A stretch of 64,000 bases of DNA, from NCBI GenBank assembly GCA_018267545.1, contig JAFDYG010000496.1, positions 1-64,000 of the forward strand, in the 5' to 3' direction. Positions 25,074-32,858 of this stretch are shown piece after piece. Source of the DNA: Bacteroidota bacterium. GTDB lineage: Bacteria > Bacteroidota > Bacteroidia > Chitinophagales > Chitinophagaceae. Within the stretch, counting starts at the first letter, position 1. Each line of letters opens with the position of its first letter. Position numbers and translations under genes: made by a program. The notes beneath the pieces were generated by a model. It did no database searches. It was given only the letters and a program-made list of their open reading frames with translations, and was not told where the DNA came from.

Positions 25074-26321
25074 ATGAAACAACAATTTGAACTCCTGCCC
25101 GCCCAGAGCAATATCGACTGGACCGGCCGCAAAGTAACCGGCGCACATAACGGAACCATCTCCATATCAAAAGGGACCCTAACCGTAGAAAACGGCAACA
25201 TCATAGCCGGCCAATTCACCATCGACATCACCTCGATCCAAATATTGGACGTAACCGATCCCGCCACCAACGCACAGTTCGCAGGCCACCTGGCCTCCGA
25301 CGACTTCTTTGGGACCGATCGCTACCCCGAAGCCCAATTCGAGATCACAAAAGCCGCCAATAACCACATCGAAGGCAACCTGACCATCAAAGGCATCACC
25401 AAACCGGTCAGCTTTGATGCAAAAACCAACCTCTCCGGCGATACCCTGACCGCCAGTGGAACCATCATCGTCGACCGTACCCTCTACGGCATAAAATTCC
25501 GCTCCGGCAATTTCTTCAAAGACCTGGGAGATACCCTGATCTATAATGACTTTGAACTAAACGTGGTCATCACCGCGAAAGCCGTCGCTCCAAAGCAAAC
25601 CGTCGTCGTTACCGGAGCCTCCTCCGGCATCGGTAAAGAAATAGCCAGGTACTTCCTCGAAAAAGGAGACAACGTCGTCATCAACTCTACCACAAAGACT
25701 AAGCTGGAGAAAGTCTACCATGAGCTGGGCGCCGGCCGTAACCTCGCCATGGTTGCCGGCGACGTCAGCGACGCAAACACCGGCAGGAAGCTAGCCGAAA
25801 CGGCGCTCGAACAATTCGGTTCCATAGACGTTCTGATAAATAATGCCGGCATCTTCGAGACGAAACCCTTCCTGGAAGTAGACGAGGCCTATCTCGACCG
25901 CTTCCTGAGCACAAACCTGAAAGGCACCTTCTTTACCACGCAAGCGGTCATCCCGCAAATGCTAAAGCAACAGGATGGCGTGGTGATCAATATCGGTACC
26001 CCCATCGTCAATCACGCCTTCGGCGGCGTACCCACCTCTGCCCCCTTATCGAGCAAAGGAGCCGTCCACTCCCTCACGATCCAGCTGGCGGCAGAATTCG
26101 GCAAGAGCAATATCCGCGTAAATACCATCGCGCCCGGCCCTATTCGCACACCCATGCACGGTGGTAACAGCGACAGCATGGCCGGCCTCGCCCTCGTCAA
26201 CCGGGTAGGCGAAGTGGAAGACATCGCGCACATGGTCTATACCGTTGCCAAAAGCAACTTCATAACCGGCGCTATCATCAACGTGGACGGCGGCCAGGCC
26301 GCCGGTCACAACCTGAACTAA
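25074..26321 (+). CDS. YceI-SDR fusion protein with degenerate SDR active site
   Basis: A 415-residue two-domain protein. Residues 1-170 form a YceI-like lipocalin fold ('DWTGRKVTGAHNGTISISKG', 'GNLTIKGITKPVSFDA', 'DRTLYGIKFRSG'), which in the family binds polyisoprenoid chains. Residues 175-415 are an SDR Rossmann domain ('VVVTGASSGIG', 'DVLINNAGIF', 'NTIAPGPIRTPM'). The SDR catalytic Tyr is replaced by Pro324 (codon 26043-26045) while Lys328 remains, and the Ser position reads Thr309. There is no signal peptide, so it is cytosolic, unlike most YceI proteins. The ATG at 25074 is preferred over a GTG at 25008 inside the previous gene. Confidence 0.9.
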   Translation: MKQQFELLPAQSNIDWTGRKVTGAHNGTISISKGTLTVENGNIIAGQFTIDITSIQILDVTDPATNAQFAGHLASDDFFGTDRYPEAQFEITKAANNHIEGNLTIKGITKPVSFDAKTNLSGDTLTASGTIIVDRTLYGIKFRSGNFFKDLGDTLIYNDFELNVVITAKAVAPKQTVVVTGASSGIGKEIARYFLEKGDNVVINSTTKTKLEKVYHELGAGRNLAMVAGDVSDANTGRKLAETALEQFGSIDVLINNAGIFETKPFLEVDEAYLDRFLSTNLKGTFFTTQAVIPQMLKQQDGVVINIGTPIVNHAFGGVPTSAPLSSKGAVHSLTIQLAAEFGKSNIRVNTIAPGPIRTPMHGGNSDSMAGLALVNRVGEVEDIAHMVYTVAKSNFITGAIINVDGGQAAGHNLN

Positions 26322-26329
26322 TATTAACT

Positions 26330-26370
26330 ACCTTGCTGCTCCGGCAAAAGCCGGGCAGCAAGGTTAAAAA
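26330..26370 (+). terminator. strong terminator after the YceI-SDR gene
   Basis: ACCTTGCTGC..CCGGC and GCCGG..GCAGCAAGGT pair around an AAAA loop. The + strand continues TTAAAAAAAA, so the T-run is short; the stem is long and nearly perfect. Confidence 0.75.
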
Positions 26371-26382
26371 AAATCCATTGCC

Positions 26383-27498
26383 ATGTGGTACAATACAATC
26401 CTCACCAAGAAACTAGGCATCGAATACCCCATCCTGCAAGGCCCCTTCGGCGGTAACCTCTCCTCCGTCGAGCTCGTCTCGACCGTGTCCAATAACGGCG
26501 GACTCGGCGGTTTCGGAGCCTACACCAATACCCCCCAGGAAATCTACGACATCCACCAACAAATAACGGCCGCCACCAGCAAACCCTACAACCTCAACCT
26601 CTGGGTGTCCGACCACGATATCCCCCAAAGCAACGCCAATGCCGGCAACGCCGGCACCGTCAGCGATGAGCAATACGAAAAAACAAAACAAATCTTCCAA
26701 TCCCACTTCGACGAAGCGGGCATCCCACTCCCACCCAAACCGGCCCCCTTCCATTCCCGTTTCGAAAATCAATTGCAAGTCATCCTCGACATCCGTCCCA
26801 AAGTCTTCAGCTTCATGTTCGGCACCCTGTCCGACTCCATCATGGACCAGCTTCGCAAACGAGGCATCGCAACCGTAGGCGCCGCCACTACCCTCGACGA
26901 AGCCCTGGCCCTCGAAGCAACCGGCGTGGACGCCATCATCGCTTCCGGCTTCGAAGCCGGTGGTCACCGCCCTTCCTTCCTCGCATCCGCCGAATCTTCC
27001 ACAACCGGAACCTTCGTCCTGACCCAGCTGATAAAAGACAAGACAAAAACACCCGTCATCGCAGCCGGCGGTATCGCCACCGGCCACGGCATAGCAGCAG
27101 CCCTCGCCCTCGGAGCCGACGCCGCTCAGATTGGAACCGCCTTCCTCGCCACCGACGAGTCCAATGCCCTGCCCATCCACAAACAAATGCTTTTCTCCGA
27201 CGCCGCAAAATATACCACCCTCTCCCGCGCCTTCACCGGCCGGCTCGGCCGCGGCCTCACCAGCAGAATCGCAAAAGAGCAGCTGGGTAAAGAACACCAC
27301 TTCCTACCCTTCCCGCTGCAAACCACCTTCATGTCCTCCCTAAGAAAAGCGGCGATCGAACAGGAGAAATGGGACATGATCCTCTTCTGGGGTGGACAGA
27401 TAGCGCCAATCCTCAAACACAGGAAAGCAAAAGAGCTCATGCAATCCCTGATCGAAGAAACCAGCACCTACTTCAACGACTTAAAAAAACAATCATGA
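26383..27498 (+). CDS. nitronate monooxygenase / NAD(P)H-dependent flavin oxidoreductase
   Basis: A 371-residue FMN-dependent TIM-barrel protein of the NMO/YrpB group. 'GIEYPILQGPFGG' at the N-terminus, 'DAIIASGFEAGGHRP' with the likely catalytic His, 'PVIAAGGIATGHGIAAALALG' and 'ADAAQIGTAFLAT' (phosphate-binding end) are present. Nitronate monooxygenases oxidise propionate-3-nitronate and related nitro compounds. Its stop overlaps the next SDR gene by 4 bases (ATGA), so the two are translationally coupled. Confidence 0.92.
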   Translation: MWYNTILTKKLGIEYPILQGPFGGNLSSVELVSTVSNNGGLGGFGAYTNTPQEIYDIHQQITAATSKPYNLNLWVSDHDIPQSNANAGNAGTVSDEQYEKTKQIFQSHFDEAGIPLPPKPAPFHSRFENQLQVILDIRPKVFSFMFGTLSDSIMDQLRKRGIATVGAATTLDEALALEATGVDAIIASGFEAGGHRPSFLASAESSTTGTFVLTQLIKDKTKTPVIAAGGIATGHGIAAALALGADAAQIGTAFLATDESNALPIHKQMLFSDAAKYTTLSRAFTGRLGRGLTSRIAKEQLGKEHHFLPFPLQTTFMSSLRKAAIEQEKWDMILFWGGQIAPILKHRKAKELMQSLIEETSTYFNDLKKQS

Positions 27499-28364
27499 AC
27501 ACGGCTAAAGTTTGGTACGTCACAGGAGCATCCCAGGGTTTAGGCCTCATCCTCGTAAAAAAACTCCTCGACAGCGGCTATCGCGTCGCCGCCACCTCCC
27601 GCAATGCCTCCTCCCTAAGAAATGCCGTCGACCTCATCGACAAAGAACGTTTCCTTCCACTGACCGTCGACCTCTCCAACCCCGACTGTATCGATGAATC
27701 CATTCAACAGACCCTCGACGCATTCGGACGCATCGACGTGCTGGTCAACAACGCCGGCTACGGCATGGCCGGCGCCCTCGAGGACACCGAAGAAAAACAG
27801 ATCCGTGACATCATCGACATCAACCTTACCGCCACCATCGAAGTAACCAAACACATTCTTCCCATCATGCGCCAGCAACGCAGCGGTTACATTCTCAACA
27901 TCGGCTCCGTCGCCGGCTTCGTCGGCGCCCCTGGCTGGTCAGTCTACTCCGCTACCAAAGCCGCTGTCGCCGCTTTCTCCGAAGTGCTCGCCCTCGACCT
28001 AAAAGAATACGATATCCGCGTCACCGTCGTCGAACCCTCCGGTTTCCGCACCGGCTTCCTCACCAGTGACTCCCTTGCCTTAATCGAACCCAAAGCAGCC
28101 ACGCACCAACCGGACAGATACCTCGCCATCAAAAAAGCCCGGGATCGCTACCTCTCCATGAACGGCCGCCAACCCGGCGATCCCGAAAAAGCCGCCGAAA
28201 TCCTCATCCAGCTCTCCGAAAAACCCGAACCTCCCCTCCACCTCTTCCTCGGCGCCGACGCCTACAATCGCGCCTCCCAAAAACTCACCACCCTCTCCAC
28301 CGAATTAGAATCCTGGAAAACCACCACCCTCTCCGCCGACTACCCATCCCTCTCCACCTCTTAA
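27495..28364 (+). CDS. short-chain dehydrogenase/reductase (SDR)
   Basis: A 289-residue classical SDR with 'TGASQGLGLILVKKLL', 'VLVNNAGYGMAGA', a Ser in 'LNIGSVAGFVG', the catalytic 'YSATK' and 'VEPSGFRTGF'. All catalytic residues are present, unlike the SDR half of the fusion at 25074. The ATG at 27495 overlaps the stop of the nitronate monooxygenase gene. A terminator follows at 28388. Confidence 0.92.
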   Translation: MNTAKVWYVTGASQGLGLILVKKLLDSGYRVAATSRNASSLRNAVDLIDKERFLPLTVDLSNPDCIDESIQQTLDAFGRIDVLVNNAGYGMAGALEDTEEKQIRDIIDINLTATIEVTKHILPIMRQQRSGYILNIGSVAGFVGAPGWSVYSATKAAVAAFSEVLALDLKEYDIRVTVVEPSGFRTGFLTSDSLALIEPKAATHQPDRYLAIKKARDRYLSMNGRQPGDPEKAAEILIQLSEKPEPPLHLFLGADAYNRASQKLTTLSTELESWKTTTLSADYPSLSTS

Positions 28365-28387
28365 ACCCACCTGCCAATCCATAAAAA

Positions 28388-28417
28388 AAGGGACCTACAT
28401 GGCCCCTTCAATTTTTC
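28388..28417. terminator. terminator between the SDR and Rpn genes
   Basis: AAGGGaCC and GGcCCCTT form an 8-bp stem with one mismatch around TACAT, with A-rich and T-rich flanks. It can serve both convergent genes. Confidence 0.65.
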
Positions 28418-28432
28418 TAAAAAAGTCTATCA

Positions 28433-29392
28433 TCACTTTATTTCACTACGCATTTTTCTTACTAAATCAATTGACACTGCCGTAATAGCAGCAATCCTGT
28501 CGTCTGAAAATTCCGTATCCAAAAGAAGATTTCTAGCTACCTCAATGCGCCCTTTCTCTACACCCTTCTCTATACCTTCTTCCATACCTTTCTCTATACC
28601 TTTCTCTATACCTTCCGCCATCCCCATCTCCAGGCCTTCCTCCCTGGCTATTAACGCCAATGTTTCATAAATACCCATAGATTTTATTTTACCTGTTAAT
28701 TCCTCAAACCTCCTCTCAAAAATACGATCCATTTCCCGATCTTCAAACAAAATATACTTCTTAAGAAATGCACAAACCTTCTGAAGTTTCTTATCCGAAT
28801 GCAACCCACGCTTAACCAGCAATTCTACGATCTTCAATTTTTCTTCTAATAGCTTCCCATCAGATACCCGTCCTCTTAACAACGATTTTTTAGCTATCAA
28901 TAGTACAAGAGAAAATAAATTCCCACTCTCTTCAAGCTCCTCATCGGAAAAGTCAAACAAATACAAGGCATTATAGGCAAATAGCACGTTTGTCCCTATG
29001 TAACTGTCCTCATAATTCGGAAAAATCTTTTTCGCATCTTTTCCAGTAAGAATAGCCAGGGAAACCACAGGCCTATCAAAAAGCTCCTTAAGCCTGGCAT
29101 AATAACAATACATCCTCTTCGAAAATCTCGAATCATTCCAGCCCTGAACCTCGACATGAACCAGACTCCACTTCTCCTTTTCATTCCGCCAATAAACCTT
29201 CGCCAACTTATCCACAAGTTTCGCATTCGGCTTCTTATCCGAGGAAGGAAATATTTCCAAAAGCTCCTTATCCATAAAGTCGAATCCCCTTTCAAGATCA
29301 AAATGTTCCTCCGCCTGCGGCAACAAACGCAAAAGATCATCGAACACCTACTCCAATATCGCCTTCCACAAAAGATCATCACTCCTTCTCAT
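28433..29392 (-). pseudogene. Rpn-family PD-(D/E)XK nuclease with in-frame TAG at codon 15
   Basis: From ATG at 29392 the frame reads MRRSDDLLWKAILE, then TAG (29348-29350), then continues for 304 codons. The 14 residues before the stop match the usual Rpn N-terminus, so the break is real in this sequence. A GTG directly after the stop (29347) could restart translation. The nuclease core lies after the stop and keeps D46 and E66-x-Q68 ('LVHVEVQG', numbered from GTG). The tail has G-I-E-K repeats, as in Rpn/transposase-31-type proteins. Rpn proteins promote RecA-independent recombination and some act in phage defence. The ATG lies inside the upstream unknown gene (14-base overlap). Confidence 0.8.
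28551..28625. repeat. 12-bp coding repeats in the Rpn tail
   Basis: On the minus strand the unit GGTATAGAGAAA (Gly-Ile-Glu-Lys) recurs in near-exact copies. It encodes a charged helical tail and could expand or shrink by slippage. Confidence 0.75.
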
Positions 29393-30008
29393 CTTCGTCT
29401 CTTTTTTGTTCCCGCCTAACCACCACCAAATGCGCCGCCTCCACCAATTTCGTCAACCACATAAACATCCCCAATAAATCCACCCCCACCCCCATCTTCT
29501 CATCCTTCATCCCATTCTCCAGCAACGCATACATGAGCACCTCCTCCAAATCCTTCTTCCATCCCCCCAGCTCCCTATACTTAAAAAATCGCTTAAAAAC
29601 CAAACAAGGATTCATACACTCCTTCCTCGACAACGCCCTCGGAAAATAATCCCACTCATCCAAATATGCCATCCTCCCACAATAAGACCTTCTATCCATC
29701 AAATCCTCCTCCCCAACCTTAAAAAGTCCTCCCCCGCCCTCTCGCTCTATCAACCACGCCGCATTGATAATCGACTCCAACATCTTAAACTCGAACATCA
29801 AATTCCCCGGCTTATCCTTTCGATACATCTTGTCCGACCAGGCCGAAACCAACAAATTCTTAATCAGCTTCCGGTAATGCATAACATCAGAAAAATCGAA
29901 AGCCTCCTCTAAAACACCATAAGGCTCATCGATCACCTCCCTATAAAAAATAGAAGACAAGAGATACTCATGCTGGCTCAAAGCCAGTAATTCATTATTA
30001 GCACCCAT
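29379..30008 (-). CDS. unknown protein overlapping the Rpn gene
   Basis: I do not recognise this 209-residue protein. It has no signal peptide or clear membrane helix; it looks largely alpha-helical and charged, with a Gly run ('EREGGGGLF') and an acidic, lysine-rich end ('REQKRDEDEKE'). Its last 14 bases overlap the original start of the Rpn gene, which suggests translational coupling and a joint role. Base composition is visibly more A+T-rich than the flanking genes, as expected for acquired DNA. Confidence 0.65.
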   Translation of the reverse strand: MGANNELLALSQHEYLLSSIFYREVIDEPYGVLEEAFDFSDVMHYRKLIKNLLVSAWSDKMYRKDKPGNLMFEFKMLESIINAAWLIEREGGGGLFKVGEEDLMDRRSYCGRMAYLDEWDYFPRALSRKECMNPCLVFKRFFKYRELGGWKKDLEEVLMYALLENGMKDEKMGVGVDLLGMFMWLTKLVEAAHLVVVRREQKRDEDEKE

Positions 30009-30221
30009 AACGGTATAATTATGTGATTAAATAAACACCATACTCGTTATGGCGCACCAGCTTGAAACCGTAAAAAAGAAGTAAATAAATAAGGTAAGAA
30101 ACTACTTCACAAATATACAAAACCCCTCCGCTCAAAAAAATTTTCTCCACCCAAAAAACCTGCATCCTGCGGAATATCATCCCCAAACTTGCCGGGAACA
30201 AATTTTGCAACCGCACTGATA

Positions 30222-30527
30222 TTATTTCACCATACAAATCAATTCAATGGGAAATTTATTGTAACCGTCGGGCCGATTAGCCGCGTTCTTCTTTATAACA
30301 CTGAGCTCACCGCTTCGCTCCATATAAATCTCCTCTACATTTTCGAGCTCAGTCTGATGAAGCTCACGACGAATCGCCTCCAGCAAGTCCTTCCGGCTGA
30401 TCTGGCAGGTCTTCATCTCCTCGACCCTCTCCCTACCCTGTGAATACAGCAAAGACTTCTCTCCCTTTATCCATCGCCCAACCCTGTCATTATAAAACCC
30501 CAGCCACCCTAAAAATGAATGAACCAA
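30222..30527 (-). pseudogene. C-terminal remnant of a DUF421 (YetF-like) membrane protein
   Basis: The 101-residue product matches only the cytoplasmic C-terminal part of DUF421 proteins: 'GEKSLLYSQGRERVEEMKT', 'QISRKDLLEAIRREL' and 'MERSGELSVIKK'. The usual N-terminal membrane helices are missing, and no room exists for them because the DUF6496 gene starts at 30574 on the other strand. It may be a decayed remnant or a stand-alone domain. The 213 bases before the next gene (30009-30221) are A+T-rich and hold nothing I can name. Confidence 0.6.
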
Positions 30528-30573
30528 TACATTCCCATATGAAACTGTATTTATTAACCTTTAAATATCGATT

Positions 30574-30858
30574 ATGGCAAAGTATTCAAAAGGCTCACAA
30601 AACAAAGTAGAAAGAGCCATGCACGAGAAAAAAGCCGGCACCCTGAAGAGCGGCCGCAGCGGCAAAAAGGTAACCAGCCGCAAACAAGCCATCGCCATCG
30701 GCCTATCCGAGGCCCGCAAGGAAGGTGCCAAGGTTCCGAAAAAGGCAGCGAAGAAAAAAGCGGCTCCAAAGAAAAAGGCAGCACCCAAGAAGAAAGCAGC
30801 CAAAAAGAAAACCGCAAAGAAGAAAACCGCAAAGAAGAAAGCCGCGAAAAAAAGATAA
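30574..30858 (+). CDS. DUF6496 protein with histone-H1-like lysine/alanine tail
   Basis: A 94-residue basic protein. Residues 1-57 match the DUF6496 pattern ('MHEKKAGTLKSGRSGKKVTS', 'KQAIAIGLSEARKEGAKVPK'). The rest is a run of about nine AKKK/APKKK repeats like the tail of bacterial histone H1-like proteins. DNA or RNA binding is likely (inference). A good terminator follows at once. It lies at the start of a stress-gene region. Confidence 0.88.
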   Translation: MAKYSKGSQNKVERAMHEKKAGTLKSGRSGKKVTSRKQAIAIGLSEARKEGAKVPKKAAKKKAAPKKKAAPKKKAAKKKTAKKKTAKKKAAKKR

Positions 30859-30860
30859 AA

Positions 30861-30895
30861 AAAAGCCCTCACACGAGGGCTTTCCATTTTTCATA
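30861..30895 (+). terminator. terminator of the DUF6496 gene
   Basis: AAAGCCCTC and GAGGGCTTT form a 9-bp stem with an ACAC loop, followed by CCATTTTTC. It lies 2 bases after the stop at 30858. Confidence 0.85.
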
Positions 30896-30915
30896 ACGCA
30901 AAAAAGAACCACCAG

Positions 30916-31908
30916 TTACGGCTGACCCGCGCCGCCGGAAGCCCCATAGACTTGCCCCGTAGTAAAGCTCCCATCTGACGCAGCCAGCTGCACATAAATA
31001 CTCGCCAGCTCCGCAGGCTGACCAGGTCTTCCAAAAACAGTTTGTCCGCCAAACTTCTTTAATTTCTCCTGCGACGCCCCGCCGCTCACCTGTAACGGCG
31101 TCCAGATCGGCCCCGGGGCTACCCCATTCACCCGAATCCCCTTCGACCCGAACTGCTTTGCCAGCGACTTCACATAATTCATCGTCGCTGCCTTCGTCTG
31201 AGCATAATCGTACAGATCCGGCGAAGGATCATATGCTTGTTCCGAAGTCGTTCCAATTATCGACGAGCCCGGCTTCAAAAGCGGCAATGCCGCCTTTATG
31301 ATCCAGAAAGGAGCATAGATATTCGTCTTCATCGTCGCATCGAAATCCTCCGTGCTAATATCCAAAATAGATGCCTTGGACTGCTGCCGTCCTGCATTGC
31401 AAACCACAATATCCAATCCACCAAGCTCGATAACAGCCTGCTCGACCAGCTTACGGCAAAAAGCCTCCTCACGCAAATCTCCAGGAATAGCCACCCCCTT
31501 GACACCAGCCGCCCGGATATACTCGATTACCTCCTTCGCATCCGGCTCCTCCGTAGGAAAATAATTAATCGCCACATCGGCTCCTTCACGAGCATACGCA
31601 ATAGCCGCAGCCCTTCCCATCCCCGAATCACCACCCGTGATCAAAGCCTTCCTTCCCTTCAATCTCCCCGACCCCTTATAGCTCTTCTCCCCATGATCCG
31701 GCACCGGGTCCATCTTGCTCGCCAATCCCGGCCAGGGCTGCGACTGTCCATTGAACGGAGGCTTCGGATACTTGCCTACCGGGTCTTCCAGTCCCTCCGG
31801 CCTTTCTCCAAAACCCGAAGGCTGACCACCCAAAACATTGCCTGCTGTCATCACCGCCAATCCAGTGCTTATGCCTGCTATTGCTTCACGACGCGATATT
31901 TTCTCCAT
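30916..31908 (-). CDS. Tat-exported SDR oxidoreductase (YghA-like)
   Basis: A 330-residue SDR with an N-terminal twin-arginine signal ('KISRREAIAGISTGLAVM') and a Pro/Gly-rich linker. The catalytic domain starts near residue 85 with 'ALITGGDSGMGRAAAIAYAR' and has 'CNAG', 'YAQTK' and 'GVAPGPIWTP'. The long 'GKYPKPPFNGQSQPWPGLAS' leader before the Rossmann fold is typical of the YghA/general-stress SDR group; a Tat signal on it is less usual. It probably acts in the periplasm, but export of an NAD(P) enzyme needs proof. Confidence 0.88.
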   Translation of the reverse strand: MEKISRREAIAGISTGLAVMTAGNVLGGQPSGFGERPEGLEDPVGKYPKPPFNGQSQPWPGLASKMDPVPDHGEKSYKGSGRLKGRKALITGGDSGMGRAAAIAYAREGADVAINYFPTEEPDAKEVIEYIRAAGVKGVAIPGDLREEAFCRKLVEQAVIELGGLDIVVCNAGRQQSKASILDISTEDFDATMKTNIYAPFWIIKAALPLLKPGSSIIGTTSEQAYDPSPDLYDYAQTKAATMNYVKSLAKQFGSKGIRVNGVAPGPIWTPLQVSGGASQEKLKKFGGQTVFGRPGQPAELASIYVQLAASDGSFTTGQVYGASGGAGQP

Positions 31909-32056
31909 ACAAAGTATTTGTATACATACGCCTCAAAGCACATGCCACCGGCATTCCAGCCTTGACATCCAGTGGCACAGTTTTTTCGCCCAAAATAGAA
32001 AGAGTTACAAATGCAAAACGTCGACGTCGTCAGCGAAACATCAAAAATCGAAAAAT

Positions 32057-32854
32057 ATGGAACAAAACACAAAGCACGCCCTGGTTACCGGTGGTACCAG
32101 CGGCATCGGCTGGGAACTCGCCAAACTCCTGGCAAAAGACGGCTATAACATCATCCTCGTAGCCCGGGGCGAAGAAGGACTCGAAAAATCCCAAAAAGAG
32201 CTCGAGCAGACTTACAGCATTTCAGTCGAAACCATTTCAAAAGACCTCTTCTACGCCGGCAACGCATTCGAGCTCGTCGACGAAATCAAGGCCAAAGGCA
32301 TCACCATCGATATCCTCGTTAACGACGCCGGCCAGGGTCTTTACGGCGAATTTAAGGACACCGACATCCAGCGCGAGCTGGCCATCGTCCAGCTGAACAT
32401 CTCCAGCCTGCTGGTCCTGACAAAAGCCTTCCTCCAGGACATGGTCGCCCGCGGAGACGGCAAGATCCTCAACCTGGCCTCCATTGCCGGCAAGCTGCCC
32501 GGTCCCCTCCAGGCCGTCTATCACGGCACCAAAGCCTTCGTCCATTCATTTACCGAAGCCATCCGCAGCGAAACGAAAGACTCCGGCGTTACCATCACTT
32601 CTCTTCTACCCGGCGCAACGGATACCGATTTCTTCCACAAAGCAGGAATGGAACAGTCCAAGGTCGTCCAGGCCGGACAGCTGGCCGACCCCGCGGAAGT
32701 CGCAAAAGACGGCTACAACGCCCTGATGAGCGGTGACGATATGGTAGTATCCGGCTTTAAGAATAAAGTACAGGTCGGCATGAGCAATATCTTACCCGAT
32801 AGCACCGTGGCCGACAGACTAAAAAAACAACAAGAACCCGTCGATAAAAAATAA
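32057..32854 (+). CDS. short-chain dehydrogenase/reductase (SDR)
   Basis: A 265-residue cytosolic SDR: 'ALVTGGTSGIGWELAKLLAK', 'ILVNDAGQG' (Asp in place of the second Asn), Ser in 'LNLASIAGKLPG', catalytic 'YHGTK' and 'LLPGATDTDF'. This is the DltE/YqjQ-like group. The ATG at 32057 is chosen because the longer frame runs into the divergent Tat-SDR gene. The zinc alcohol dehydrogenase gene starts 4 bases after its stop, so the two are co-transcribed. Confidence 0.9.
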   Translation: MEQNTKHALVTGGTSGIGWELAKLLAKDGYNIILVARGEEGLEKSQKELEQTYSISVETISKDLFYAGNAFELVDEIKAKGITIDILVNDAGQGLYGEFKDTDIQRELAIVQLNISSLLVLTKAFLQDMVARGDGKILNLASIAGKLPGPLQAVYHGTKAFVHSFTEAIRSETKDSGVTITSLLPGATDTDFFHKAGMEQSKVVQAGQLADPAEVAKDGYNALMSGDDMVVSGFKNKVQVGMSNILPDSTVADRLKKQQEPVDKK

Positions 32855-32858
32855 CCAT

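Noticed and set aside
26413..27300. Open frame of nearly 300 codons on the minus strand
   Set aside because: It is antisense to the nitronate monooxygenase gene and low in complexity, with no recognisable domain.
28551..28625. Short tandem repeats as a CRISPR array
   Set aside because: The 12-bp units are contiguous without spacers and encode the Gly-Ile-Glu-Lys tail of the Rpn protein.
30019..30237. 72-codon open frame on the minus strand
   Set aside because: It lies in A+T-rich intergenic DNA with random-looking hydrophobic translation and no start context.
30740..30855. Repeats in the DUF6496 gene as a minisatellite or CRISPR
   Set aside because: They are in-frame codons for Lys/Ala repeats of a basic tail.
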